Below are positions 23,008-31,257 of a stretch of DNA of 35,321 nucleotides, one piece after another. The stretch is from Pseudomonas bohemica (GTDB lineage Bacteria; Pseudomonadota; Gammaproteobacteria; Pseudomonadales; Pseudomonadaceae). Where the stretch lies: contig NZ_NKHL01000076.1 in assembly GCF_002934685.1 (NCBI RefSeq), positions 1 to 35,321 on the forward strand, given 5' to 3'. The notes beneath the pieces were generated by a model, which was not told where the DNA came from, ran no database searches, and saw only the letters and a program-made list of their open reading frames with translations. The stretch's first letter is position 1. Each line of letters opens with the position of its first letter. The translations under genes were made by a program, and so were the position numbers.

Positions 23008-23907
23008 ATGAACATTTCGCTGTATCTGCTGACCGTTCTGATCTGGGGCACCACCTGGATCGCTCTGAAGCTGCAACTGGGCGAGGTGGCGATTGCGGTA
23101 TCGATCGTCTACCGCTTCGGCCTGGCGGCGCTGATTCTGTTCGCCATGTTGCTGCTCAGCGGCAAGCTGCAGAAGGTCAATCGTCGTGGGCAATTGATCT
23201 GTCTGGCGCAGGGCGTGTGCCTGTTCTGCGTCAACTTCATGTGCTTTCTGCACGCCAGCCAATGGATCCCCAGCGGCTTGGTGGCAGTGGTGTTCTCGAC
23301 GTCGACGTTGTGGAACGCACTGAACGCGCGGGTGCTCTTCAAGCAGAAGATCGCCCGCAATGTGCTGACGGGGGGCGCCCTGGGCCTGGTCGGACTGGGC
23401 TGCCTGTTCTGGCCGGAGTTATCCGGGCACAGCGCCAGCCGCGAAACCCTGATCGGCTTGGGTCTGGCGCTGCTCGGCACGCTGTGCTTCTCGGCGGGCA
23501 ACATGCTTTCCAGCCTGCAACAGAAAGCCGGCCTGCGCCCGCTGACCACCAACGCCTACGGGATGTTGTATGGCGCGGCGATGCTGTGTGTGTACTGCCT
23601 GTTCAGCGGCACGCCATTCGCCTTCGAATGGAATGCGCGTTACGTCGGCTCGCTGCTGTATCTGGTGATCCCGGGTTCGGTGATCGGCTTCACCGCCTAC
23701 CTGACGCTGGTCGGCCGCATGGGGCCGGAGCGCGCGGCGTATTGCACGGTGTTGTTCCCGGTGGTGGCACTGAACGTCTCGGCGTTCGTGGAGGGCTACC
23801 AGTGGACCCTGCCCGCGTTGATGGGGCTTGCGCTGGTGATGGTGGGGAATGTGTTGGTGTTCAGAAAGCCCAGGGTGGTGGTGCCGGTGGCTGCGAAATT
23901 GGCCTGA
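23008..23907 (+). CDS. EamA/DMT-family transporter
   Basis: Protein of 299 residues with about ten hydrophobic helices arranged as two EamA repeats. It opens MNISLYLLTVLIWGTTWIAL, characteristic of the family. The second half begins near ETLIGLGLALLGTLCFSAGN and contains PGSVIGFTAYLTLVGRMGPE and the conserved proline region TVLFPVVALNVSAFV. Such proteins export amino acids, metabolites or drugs at the inner membrane; the substrate is unknown. GAGGAG lies 6 bases before the ATG inside a hairpin-forming leader. The AraC gene on the other strand is its likely regulator. Confidence 0.9.
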   Translation: MNISLYLLTVLIWGTTWIALKLQLGEVAIAVSIVYRFGLAALILFAMLLLSGKLQKVNRRGQLICLAQGVCLFCVNFMCFLHASQWIPSGLVAVVFSTSTLWNALNARVLFKQKIARNVLTGGALGLVGLGCLFWPELSGHSASRETLIGLGLALLGTLCFSAGNMLSSLQQKAGLRPLTTNAYGMLYGAAMLCVYCLFSGTPFAFEWNARYVGSLLYLVIPGSVIGFTAYLTLVGRMGPERAAYCTVLFPVVALNVSAFVEGYQWTLPALMGLALVMVGNVLVFRKPRVVVPVAAKLA

Positions 23908-23933
23908 GCATCGTATCGCCCATGCGGCCGTCA

Positions 23934-24000
23934 TCGCGGGCAAGCGTGCTCCTACAATGGAAAGCGATCCTCTGTAGGAGCGCGCTTGCCCGCGAAAGCT
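23934..24000. repeat. REPIN, type b, after the EamA gene
   Basis: Left arm 23934-23960 (CGCGGGCAAGCGTGCTCCTA) and right arm 23972-24000 (GTAGGAGCGCGCTTGCCCGC) form a compact pair only about 11 bases apart, between the converging EamA and dehydrogenase genes. Confidence 0.85.
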
Positions 24001-24022
24001 TCAGGTCAGACAGCGAGGATGT

Positions 24023-24997
24023 TCAGCCCTTCCACACCTGCTGATTCACCAGATCCTGCGGCTTCTCACCCAACAGCGCTGCACGCAGGTTGCTGTAGGC
24101 CCGATCCGCCATCGCCTGACGCGTCTCGTGGGTGGCGGAGCCAATGTGCGGAACGGTCACGGCGTTGCCGAGCTGAAACAACGGCGATTCAGCCAGCGGC
24201 TCTTTTTCGTAAACGTCCAGCCCTGCACCACGAATGGTGCCGTTGCGCAGCGCTTCGACCAGCGCCGGTTCATCGACGATCGGGCCGCGGGCGATGTTCA
24301 CCAGGATGGCGCTTTTCTTCATCAGCGACAGTTCGCGGGTGCTGATCAGATGCTTGGTCTTCTCGCTGAGTGGCACCACCAGGCAGACGAAATCCGACTC
24401 GGCCAGCAGTTGATCCAGGGTGCGAAATTGCGCGCCCAGTTCCTGCTCGACCGCGGTCTTGCGACTGTTGCCGCTGTACAGAATCGGCATGTTGAAGCCC
24501 AGACGACCGCGACGCGCCACTGCCGCACCGATGTTGCCCATGCCGACGATACCCAGGGTCTTGCCATAGACATCGGTGCCAAATTGCGGCGCCTCGATGC
24601 TGCGTGTCCACTTACCGGCCTTGGTGTACGCGTCGAGTTCAGCGACGCGGCGAGCGCTGCTCATGATCAACGAGAAGCCCAGGTCGGCGGTGCTTTCGGT
24701 AAGCACGTCCGGGGTGTTGGTCAGCATGATGCCGCGTTCGGTGAAGTAGCTGACGTCGTAATTGTCGTAGCCGACCGAGATGCTGGACACCACTTCCAGC
24801 TGCGTGGCGCTTTCCAGCTGCTCGCGGCCCAGCTTGCGCCCGGCGCCGATCATGCCATGGGTATGGGGCAGGGCTTCGTTGAACTGTTCATTCAGATCAC
24901 CCTTTTTCGGGTCCGGGATGATCACGTTGAAGTCTTGCTGCAGGCGCTCGGCCATTTCCGGGGACACGCGGCTGAAGGCAAGGACGGTCTTTTTCAT
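24023..24997 (-). CDS. D-2-hydroxyacid dehydrogenase (GhrB/2-ketogluconate reductase type)
   Basis: Protein of 324 residues, full length. The cofactor motif GIVGMGNIGAAVA (149-161) lies in the Rossmann domain. The catalytic triad is Arg237 (NIARGPIVDE), Glu266 (DVYEKEP) and His284 (VPHIGSATH), as in D-glycerate and glyoxylate/hydroxypyruvate reductases. SVGYDNYD (75-82) is the usual substrate loop. It reduces glyoxylate, hydroxypyruvate or 2-ketogluconate with NAD(P)H in the cytoplasm; the exact preference is not clear from sequence. GAGAGAAG precedes the ATG. It stands alone between two REPINs. Confidence 0.9.
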   Translation of the reverse strand: MKKTVLAFSRVSPEMAERLQQDFNVIIPDPKKGDLNEQFNEALPHTHGMIGAGRKLGREQLESATQLEVVSSISVGYDNYDVSYFTERGIMLTNTPDVLTESTADLGFSLIMSSARRVAELDAYTKAGKWTRSIEAPQFGTDVYGKTLGIVGMGNIGAAVARRGRLGFNMPILYSGNSRKTAVEQELGAQFRTLDQLLAESDFVCLVVPLSEKTKHLISTRELSLMKKSAILVNIARGPIVDEPALVEALRNGTIRGAGLDVYEKEPLAESPLFQLGNAVTVPHIGSATHETRQAMADRAYSNLRAALLGEKPQDLVNQQVWKG

Positions 24998-25090
24998 CGG
25001 ATAGCTTCTCTCGGGCAGTTCAGATGGACGATGCGTAGCACGCTAACATTCTTGGTGCTGGATTGGGAGCCGATGCCACGCAGCGGTTAC

Positions 25091-25179
25091 TTGTAGGAGC
25101 GCGCTTGCCGGCGAAAACGTTATGTCATTCAGAACATAAGGCTCAGATCCATCGCATCGCGGGCAAGCGCGCCTACAAA
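25091..25179. repeat. REPIN, type b, between the dehydrogenase and LysR genes
   Basis: Left arm 25091-25119 (GTAGGAGCGCGCTTGCCGGC) and right arm 25157-25178 (CGCGGGCAAGCGCGCCTACA) are inverted copies flanking about 37 bases, just after the LysR stop. Confidence 0.85.
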
Positions 25180-25194
25180 AGCGGCCGTTTGCTA

Positions 25195-26142
25195 TCAGAC
25201 CGTTTCCGGCAAGACATGAGTCTGCAAATCCGCTTCATGGGCCGCCATGATTTCCGGCAGCGAGCCGCGCAAGTACTCGACCCAGGTCTTGATCTTGGCA
25301 TCGAGGTACTGGCGCGACGGGTAGATGGCGTACAGGTTCAGCTCATGCGAGCGGTATTGCGGCAGCACGCGAACCAGCGAGCCGTTGCGCAGGCCTTCGA
25401 TGGCCGAGTAGATCGGCAGAATCCCGATGCCCATGCCGCTGCTGATCGCCGCTTTCATCGCGTCGGCCGAGTTGACCAGAAACGGTGAGCTGGCGATGGT
25501 TACGGTTTCCTGGCCTTCAGGACCGTCGAACGCCCATTTCTCCAGCGGAAACACCGGGCTAACCAGACGCAGGCAGGCGTGATTGAGCAGATCCGCCGGT
25601 TTGTGCGCCATGCCGAATGCCTTGATGTAGGCAGGCGAGGCGCAAACGATGCTGTAGGTGATGCCCAACCGCTGGGACACGAAACCCGAATCCGGCAGCT
25701 CGCTGGCCAGCACGATGGAGACGTCGTAGCCCTCTTCGAGCAGGTCCGGCACGCGGTTGGTCATGGTCAGGTCGAACGACACGTCCGGGTGATTGCGTCG
25801 ATAACGGGCAATGGCATCGATCACGTAATGCTGACCGACGCCTGTCATCGAGTGCACCTTCAACTGCCCGGCCGGGCGCGCATGGGCGTCGCTGGCTTCG
25901 GCTTCGGCTTCCTCGACATAGCCCAGAATCTGCTCGCAACGCAGCAAATACCGCTTGCCTGCTTCGGTCAGGGCAATGCGTCGGGTGGTTCGGTTGAGGA
26001 GTCGGGTTTGCAGGTGCGCTTCAAGATTGGAGACTGCGCGCGAAACGTTGGCGGTGGTGGTGTCCAGCTGAGCCGCAGCAGCGGTGAAGCTGCCCGCTTG
26101 AGCCACGCAACTGAAGGCGCGCATGTTTTGCAGAGTGTCCAT
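25195..26142 (-). CDS. LysR-family regulator of the divergent efflux operon
   Basis: Protein of 315 residues, standard LysR length. The N-terminal winged helix-turn-helix is clear (MRAFSCVAQAGSFTAAAAQL, TANVSRAVSNLEAHLQTRLL, NRTTRRIALTEAGKRYL). The effector domain follows (PAGQLKVHSMTGVGQHYVID, ADAMKAAISSGMGIGILPIY). The gene is divergent from the outer-membrane factor / FUSC / DUF1656 / HlyD set, the same layout as aaeR next to aaeXAB, so control by aromatic acids or similar weak acids is a reasonable inference. Inverted repeats in the 181-base intergenic region are candidate binding sites. Confidence 0.9.
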   Translation of the reverse strand: MDTLQNMRAFSCVAQAGSFTAAAAQLDTTTANVSRAVSNLEAHLQTRLLNRTTRRIALTEAGKRYLLRCEQILGYVEEAEAEASDAHARPAGQLKVHSMTGVGQHYVIDAIARYRRNHPDVSFDLTMTNRVPDLLEEGYDVSIVLASELPDSGFVSQRLGITYSIVCASPAYIKAFGMAHKPADLLNHACLRLVSPVFPLEKWAFDGPEGQETVTIASSPFLVNSADAMKAAISSGMGIGILPIYSAIEGLRNGSLVRVLPQYRSHELNLYAIYPSRQYLDAKIKTWVEYLRGSLPEIMAAHEADLQTHVLPETV

Positions 26143-26171
26143 TGGCCGTTCTCTGGTGAGATAGCAAATTG

Positions 26172-26230
26172 TGACATGAAGTTACTGATCCATGTCAGCC
26201 ATACCAAAGGATTATCTTCCTTTCGGTAAT
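26172..26230. promoter_or_regulatory. Candidate LysR binding sites in the divergent efflux promoter
   Basis: TGACAT (26172-26177) and ATGTCA (26192-26197) form an inverted pair 14 bases apart. Next to it, ATACC-AAAGGA (26201-26211) mirrors TCCTTT-CGGTAAT (26218-26230). Tandem sites of this kind suit a LysR tetramer. Binding is inferred from position only. Confidence 0.4.
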
Positions 26231-26323
26231 AAAGATTCACAGAACTCCCGGCTTATCGCCGAAACAGGCGCAACCTAGAATCGCGGTTCGATTCATTTCC
26301 TCCTCATTCGGGTAATTGCAGCT

Positions 26324-27835
26324 GTGCCGCGTCGCATCGTCAGAGGGCTCAAGCCCCTCAGTGTCTGGGCTTTAACGTTACTCATCAGCGGCTGCATCGG
26401 AACTGGCGGAATCGCCCCTCAAGGTACCTCGTTGTCGCCAGACACCCTGGCCACCGACGAAGCTATCAAAGAAGCCGCGAAAGACGCTCACTGGCCCGAC
26501 GACCAATGGTGGCGCGTTTATGGCGACGATCAGCTCAACCACTGGATCGAACTCGCCGCGCTGGGCAGCCCGAGTCTGGTGATTGCCGCGGCGCGGGTGC
26601 GTCAAGCCAAGGCAATGGCCGGTATCGCCGAGTCGGCCGAATCGTTGCACGTCAACGGCGACAGCACGCTCAAACGCCATAACTGGCCGACCGACCAGTT
26701 CTATGGGCCGGGCGAGCTGTCGAACACCAGCACCTGGGACGACAACGCCTCCCTGGGCCTGAGCTATTCGCTCGACCTCTGGGGCCGGGAAAGCAACAAC
26801 ACCGAGCAGGCGCTGGACATGGCGCACGTGAGCGTTGCCGAAGAGCGTCAGGCGCAGCTGGAGTTGCAGGACAACATCGTGCGTGCCTACATCCAGTTGT
26901 CGCTCAACTACGCCCGGCGCGACATCGCCGAAGCGACCCTGGCTCAGCAACAGCAGATCCTTGACCTGGCAGAGCGTCGCCTGAAGGGTGGCATCGGCAC
27001 GCATTTCGAAGTGAGCCAGGCGCAAACGCCGCTGCCGGAAATCCATCGGCAGATCGACTCGCTGGACGAAGCCATTGCCCTGAGCCGCAATCAGATCGCC
27101 GCGTTGGCGGGCAAAGGGCCGGGGGAGGGCGCGAGTCTGCAGCGCCCGACCTTGTCATTGAAGACCGCGTTGACCTTGCCTTCCGCGCTGCCGGCCCAGT
27201 TGCTCGGGCAGCGGCCGGATGTGGTTGCCAGTCGCTGGCGCGTGGCGGCGCAGGCCCGTGGCATCGATGTCGCCCATGCCGGCTTCTATCCTAACGTCGA
27301 CCTGATGGGCAGCCTTGGCTATGTGGCCACCGGTGGCGGCATGCTGGAGTTCTTGACTGGCAAGAAATTCAACTACAGCGTCGGCCCGGCGATCAGCCTG
27401 CCGATCTTCGATGGCGGGCGTTTGCGCTCGGAGCTGGGCGTGGCGTCGGCCGGGTATGACACGGCGGTGGCGCAATACAACCAGACGCTGATAACGGCGC
27501 TCAAGAGTATTTCCGATCAGTTGATTCGCCGCGAGTCGATGAACAAGCAACAGGTGTTTGCCGATCAGTCCGTGGCGGCGGCGCAAAAAACCTATGACAT
27601 CGCCATGGTCGCCTATCAACGTGGCCTGACTGACTACCTCAACGTGTTGAACGCGCAAACCCTGTTGTTTCATCAGGAACAGGTGCAGCAGCAGGTTCAG
27701 GCCGCGCGCTTGGCCGTGCATGCCGAACTGGTGGTGGCATTGGGTGGTGGTTTGATGGCTGGCAATGATTCGCCTGCCGCCGACAAGACAGCCGCGCCGA
27801 AGACCCCGGCCTCGTTGACGATGTTTGATCGGTGA
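26324..27835 (+). CDS. Outer-membrane efflux lipoprotein (NodT/OprM family)
   Basis: GTG start at 26324, 503 residues. The signal peptide ends in the lipobox LISGC with acylated Cys24. Two OEP repeats follow, with the family openings WWRVYGDDQLNHWIELAALG and later LLGQRPDVVASRWRVAAQAR and GFYPNVDLMGSLGYVATGGG; long alpha-barrel helices such as ATLAQQQQILDLAERRLKGG separate them. It forms the trimeric outer-membrane channel for the FUSC/HlyD pump encoded downstream. The ribosome binding site is poor, so translation may be weak or the start may be slightly misplaced. A REPIN separates it from the FUSC gene. Confidence 0.9.
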   Translation: MPRRIVRGLKPLSVWALTLLISGCIGTGGIAPQGTSLSPDTLATDEAIKEAAKDAHWPDDQWWRVYGDDQLNHWIELAALGSPSLVIAAARVRQAKAMAGIAESAESLHVNGDSTLKRHNWPTDQFYGPGELSNTSTWDDNASLGLSYSLDLWGRESNNTEQALDMAHVSVAEERQAQLELQDNIVRAYIQLSLNYARRDIAEATLAQQQQILDLAERRLKGGIGTHFEVSQAQTPLPEIHRQIDSLDEAIALSRNQIAALAGKGPGEGASLQRPTLSLKTALTLPSALPAQLLGQRPDVVASRWRVAAQARGIDVAHAGFYPNVDLMGSLGYVATGGGMLEFLTGKKFNYSVGPAISLPIFDGGRLRSELGVASAGYDTAVAQYNQTLITALKSISDQLIRRESMNKQQVFADQSVAAAQKTYDIAMVAYQRGLTDYLNVLNAQTLLFHQEQVQQQVQAARLAVHAELVVALGGGLMAGNDSPAADKTAAPKTPASLTMFDR

Positions 27836-27868
27836 TGCAGATGAATAGCTGTTGCCCATCTTCGCCTC

Positions 27869-27964
27869 TTCGTGAGCAAGCGCAGGCCCACAGGGGATCT
27901 GAGTTGTCGATGACATTGGCGACTCGCCACGCACACTGTGGGCGTGAGCTTGCTCACGAAAGCG
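27869..27964. repeat. REPIN, type a, inside the efflux operon
   Basis: Left arm 27869-27894 (CGTGAGCAAGCGCAGGCCCA) and right arm 27936-27964 (GTGGGCGTGAGCTTGCTCAC) form an inverted pair in the 160-base gap between the outer-membrane factor and FUSC genes. Confidence 0.82.
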
Positions 27965-27995
27965 CGAGCGCGGCCACTGCAGGTTCTGAACTGAA

Positions 27996-30194
27996 ATGAC
28001 CCAAGCCCTGCACTGGCTCAAATCCCTGGAATGGCGCCGTGAGCTCAATGGTTGGGCGCGCAGCGACGGGGTGACCTGGATCTACATCTTCAAGGTGCTG
28101 ATCGCTGCGTTCCTGACGTATTGGATCGCGATGCGCCTCGAGTTGCCGCAACCGCGCACAGCAATGATCACGGTGTTCATCGTCATGCAGCCGCAAAGCG
28201 GGCAGGTGTTCGCCAAGAGTTTCTATCGCTTGCTCGGTACGCTGGCCGGGTCAGTGGTGATGGTCACGTTGATGGCCCTGTTCGCACAAAACAGTGAACT
28301 GTTTCTCGGCAGCCTGGCGATCTGGGTCGGCTTCTGTTGTGCCGGTGCGGCACGCTATCGCAACTTTCGCGCCTACGGTTTCGTGCTTGCCGGTTACACC
28401 GCCGCCATGACCGGCCTGCCCGCGCTGGCGCATCCTGAAACCTCGTTCATGGCGGCGATCTGGCGCCTGCTGGAAATCTCCCTCGGGATCGTCTGTTCGA
28501 CCCTGATCACGGCTGCAATCCTGCCGCAAAGCTCGGGCGTGGCGATGCGCAATGCTCTGTATCAGCGCTTCGGCGTATTCGCCGAGTTCGTGATCAGCGG
28601 CCTGCGCGGCGACAGCGACCCGGCGGCGTTCGAGGCCAGCAATGTGCGCTTCATCGCCGATGCTGTCGGGCTGGAGGGTCTGCGCGCAGTCACAGTGTTC
28701 GAAGACCCGCACATGCGTCGCCGCAACGGCCGCCTGAACCGGCTGAACAGCGAATTCATGACCATCACAACGCGCTTCAACGCCTTGCATCAATTGCTCG
28801 AACGTCTGCGTCGCCGCGGTATCACGCCTGCCGTTGGGGCCATCGACCCGGGTCTGGATGCTTTAACGCAGTTGCTTCAGGACTTCGCCGGTCGCGCACT
28901 GACCAATGCCGATGCCGCGGTTTTGGCCAATCGGCTGAGCGACTTCAAGGCCGATTTGCCCGGGCACGTTCGCAGCCTGCGCGCCGAGTTCGTCAAGACC
29001 GATCCCAACGACGACGACCTGCTGGATTTCCATACCGCTTATGAATTGCTGTATCGCTTCGTCGACGACCTGCACGACTACGCGCAGACCCACGCGTCGC
29101 TGGCCGATCACAACCACGCGCGGGAAAAATGGGTCGAACCGTTCGTGTCCACCACCAACTGGATGTCGTCGGTGGCGTCGGGCTTGCGCGCGACCTTCAT
29201 TCTCGGGGTGATGTCGATGTATTGGGTGGCGACAGCCTGGCCAAGCGGGGCGTCGATGACGCTGGTGTCCGCGGCTACCGTAGCCTTGTCGGCGACTACC
29301 CCAAATCCTCGGCGCATGTCATTCCAGATGGCCTGCGGCACCTTGCTCGGCGCGCTGGTGGGCTTTTTCATTACCTTCTTCGTGTTGCCACGAATCGATG
29401 GCTTCCCGTTGCTGTGCATGGTGCTGGCGCCGGTGTTCGTGTTCGGCACCTTCCTGACCACCCGCCCGCAGTGGGTCGGCTACGGATTGGGCTTGCTGAT
29501 CTTCTTCAGCATTGGCTCGGTACCGGACAACCTTACGGTCTACAACCCCTACTCGTTCATCAACGACTACATCGCCATGGTGATCGGCATGCTGTTGTGC
29601 GCGGCGGCGGGGGCGATCATTCTGCCGCCCAACAGTCGCTGGCTGTGGCAGCGTCTGGAAGGCGATTTGCGGCAACAGGTGGGGTTCGCCATCAGCGCTC
29701 CGCTGCGCGGGATTCGCTCGAATTTCGAAAGCCGCACCCGCGACCTGATGCACCAGGCCTACGGGCTGGCGGCCGGCAAACCCGAAGTGCAACGCAATTT
29801 GCTGCGCTGGATGTTCGTGGTGCTGGAAATCGGCCACGCGATCATCGAACTGCGTCGCGAGCAGGACATCCTGCCGGTTCATCCAAGCTATGCCGAGTGG
29901 CAGCCCTGGCGCCAGGCGATCCGCGCGATGGGCCGTTCTCTGGTTCGCCTGTTCATCCAACCGGACCGGCACAATCTGGCCCGCAGCCTGTATGCGGTAG
30001 ATCACGCGATCTTCTGCGTGCAGAACAGCGATGAGCCGTTCGCCCCGCACTTCGATACGTCGCCGCTGCGAAGGGTCAAGAGCTACCTGCACTTCATCCG
30101 CACCTGCCTGCTCGACCCACAATCACCATTGGCCGCACATGCCCCGGCGCAAGCCGAAGCGCAACTGTCGCAAGGACTTTCCAATGCCTCGTGA
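27996..30194 (+). CDS. FUSC-family aromatic-acid exporter (AaeB-like)
   Basis: Protein of 732 residues with two membrane blocks. The first (~25-180) includes ITVFIVMQPQSGQVFAKSFY, the FUSC hallmark region. The second (~395-550) includes FQMACGTLLGALVGFFITFF and FGTFLTTRPQWVGYGLGLLI. Cytoplasmic helical segments lie between and after them. The family works with DUF1656 and HlyD partners to export p-hydroxybenzoate-like weak acids, or fusaric acid in the founding member. The DUF1656 gene overlaps its 3' end by 11 bases, so stoichiometric co-translation is likely. The substrate is unproven. Confidence 0.92.
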   Translation: MTQALHWLKSLEWRRELNGWARSDGVTWIYIFKVLIAAFLTYWIAMRLELPQPRTAMITVFIVMQPQSGQVFAKSFYRLLGTLAGSVVMVTLMALFAQNSELFLGSLAIWVGFCCAGAARYRNFRAYGFVLAGYTAAMTGLPALAHPETSFMAAIWRLLEISLGIVCSTLITAAILPQSSGVAMRNALYQRFGVFAEFVISGLRGDSDPAAFEASNVRFIADAVGLEGLRAVTVFEDPHMRRRNGRLNRLNSEFMTITTRFNALHQLLERLRRRGITPAVGAIDPGLDALTQLLQDFAGRALTNADAAVLANRLSDFKADLPGHVRSLRAEFVKTDPNDDDLLDFHTAYELLYRFVDDLHDYAQTHASLADHNHAREKWVEPFVSTTNWMSSVASGLRATFILGVMSMYWVATAWPSGASMTLVSAATVALSATTPNPRRMSFQMACGTLLGALVGFFITFFVLPRIDGFPLLCMVLAPVFVFGTFLTTRPQWVGYGLGLLIFFSIGSVPDNLTVYNPYSFINDYIAMVIGMLLCAAAGAIILPPNSRWLWQRLEGDLRQQVGFAISAPLRGIRSNFESRTRDLMHQAYGLAAGKPEVQRNLLRWMFVVLEIGHAIIELRREQDILPVHPSYAEWQPWRQAIRAMGRSLVRLFIQPDRHNLARSLYAVDHAIFCVQNSDEPFAPHFDTSPLRRVKSYLHFIRTCLLDPQSPLAAHAPAQAEAQLSQGLSNAS

Positions 30195-30384
30195 AATCGC
30201 CTTCCACGGCGTTTACATGCCGACCGTGACCGTGATGTTCCTGGTCGCCATGGTGCTGTCCTGGGCGCTGGATCGCTTCATGTCCGGTCTGGATTTGTAC
30301 CGTTTCTTCTGGCACCCGGCGTTGCTGCGCCTGAGCCTGTTCAGCTGCATTTTTGGCGCGATGGCGCTGACCGTTTACCGTTGA
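30184..30384 (+). CDS. DUF1656 small membrane protein (AaeX-like)
   Basis: Protein of 66 residues from the ATG at 30184, overlapping the FUSC stop by 11 bases. It has two hydrophobic helices (VTVMFLVAMVLSWALDRFM and LSLFSCIFGAMALTVYR) with the aromatic segment DLYRFFWHPALL between them, as in DUF1656/AaeX. It is the small constant partner of FUSC-HlyD pumps; its function is unknown. An upstream extension of the frame lies entirely in the FUSC gene and is not real. Confidence 0.88.
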   Translation: MPREIAFHGVYMPTVTVMFLVAMVLSWALDRFMSGLDLYRFFWHPALLRLSLFSCIFGAMALTVYR

Positions 30385-30402
30385 GGCACATGTGAACTCG
30401 AG

Positions 30403-31257
30403 ATGAAAAAGCTCATCAGTCTGATCGCGACGTTTTTGATACTGGCGCTGGCCATCTGGATCGGCCGCCTGTTGTGGATTCATTACATGGACACCCCGTG
30501 GACCCGCGATGGGCGTGTGCGCGCGGACGTGATCAACGTCGCCGCCGACGTCAGTGGCATGGTCATCGACGTGCCGGTCAAGGACAACCAGCCGGTGAAA
30601 AAGGGTGACCTGTTGATGCAGATCGACCCCGAGCATTATCAGTTGGCGGTCAAGCAGGCCGAGGCGCTGGTGGCGTCACGCAAGGCCACCTGGGAAATGC
30701 GCAAGGTCAACGCTGCGCGGCGCAAGGACATGGACGCGCTGGTGATCTCGGCCGAAAACCGCGAAGACGCTTCCAACGTCGCCAACTCCGCCCAGGCCGA
30801 TTACCAACTGGCCTTGGCGCAACTGGAAGCGGCGCAGCTGAACCTGCAGCGCACCAAAGTGCTGGCGGCTGTCGATGGCTATGTGACCAACCTCAACGTG
30901 CATCGCGGCGACTATGCGCGCATCGGCGAAGCCAAGATGGCGGTCGTCGACAGGAACTCGTTCTGGGTCTACGGCTTCTTCGAGGAAACCAAACTGCCTC
31001 ACGTCAGGATCGGCGACCCTGCGGACATGCAATTGATGAGCGGCGAAGTGATGAAGGGCCATGTCGAAAGCATCGCCCGGGCGATTTACGACCGCGACAA
31101 CCCGGAAAGCCGCGAGCTGATCGCCGACGTCAACCCGACCTTCAACTGGGTGCGCCTGGCCCAGCGCGTGCCGGTACGCATCCACCTGGATAACGTACCG
31201 GACAGCGTGGTATTGGCGGCGGGGATCACCTGTACGGTGATCGTCAATCCGCAGTGA
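30403..31257 (+). CDS. HlyD-family membrane-fusion protein (AaeA-like)
   Basis: Protein of 284 residues with one N-terminal membrane anchor (LIATFLILALAIWIGRLLW). The lipoyl-like half motifs DVSGMVIDVPVKDNQPVKKG (~50-69) and VDGYVTNLNVHRGDY (~158-172) flank a helical hairpin (QAEALVASRKATWEMRKVNA to LAQLEAAQLNLQRTKV). A beta-barrel domain follows (NSFWVYGFFEETKLPHVRIG). It bridges the FUSC permease to the outer-membrane channel through the periplasm. The stop overlaps the convergent toxin-like gene by 14 bases. It is the last gene of the operon, and no terminator is visible before that overlap. Confidence 0.92.
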   Translation: MKKLISLIATFLILALAIWIGRLLWIHYMDTPWTRDGRVRADVINVAADVSGMVIDVPVKDNQPVKKGDLLMQIDPEHYQLAVKQAEALVASRKATWEMRKVNAARRKDMDALVISAENREDASNVANSAQADYQLALAQLEAAQLNLQRTKVLAAVDGYVTNLNVHRGDYARIGEAKMAVVDRNSFWVYGFFEETKLPHVRIGDPADMQLMSGEVMKGHVESIARAIYDRDNPESRELIADVNPTFNWVRLAQRVPVRIHLDNVPDSVVLAAGITCTVIVNPQ

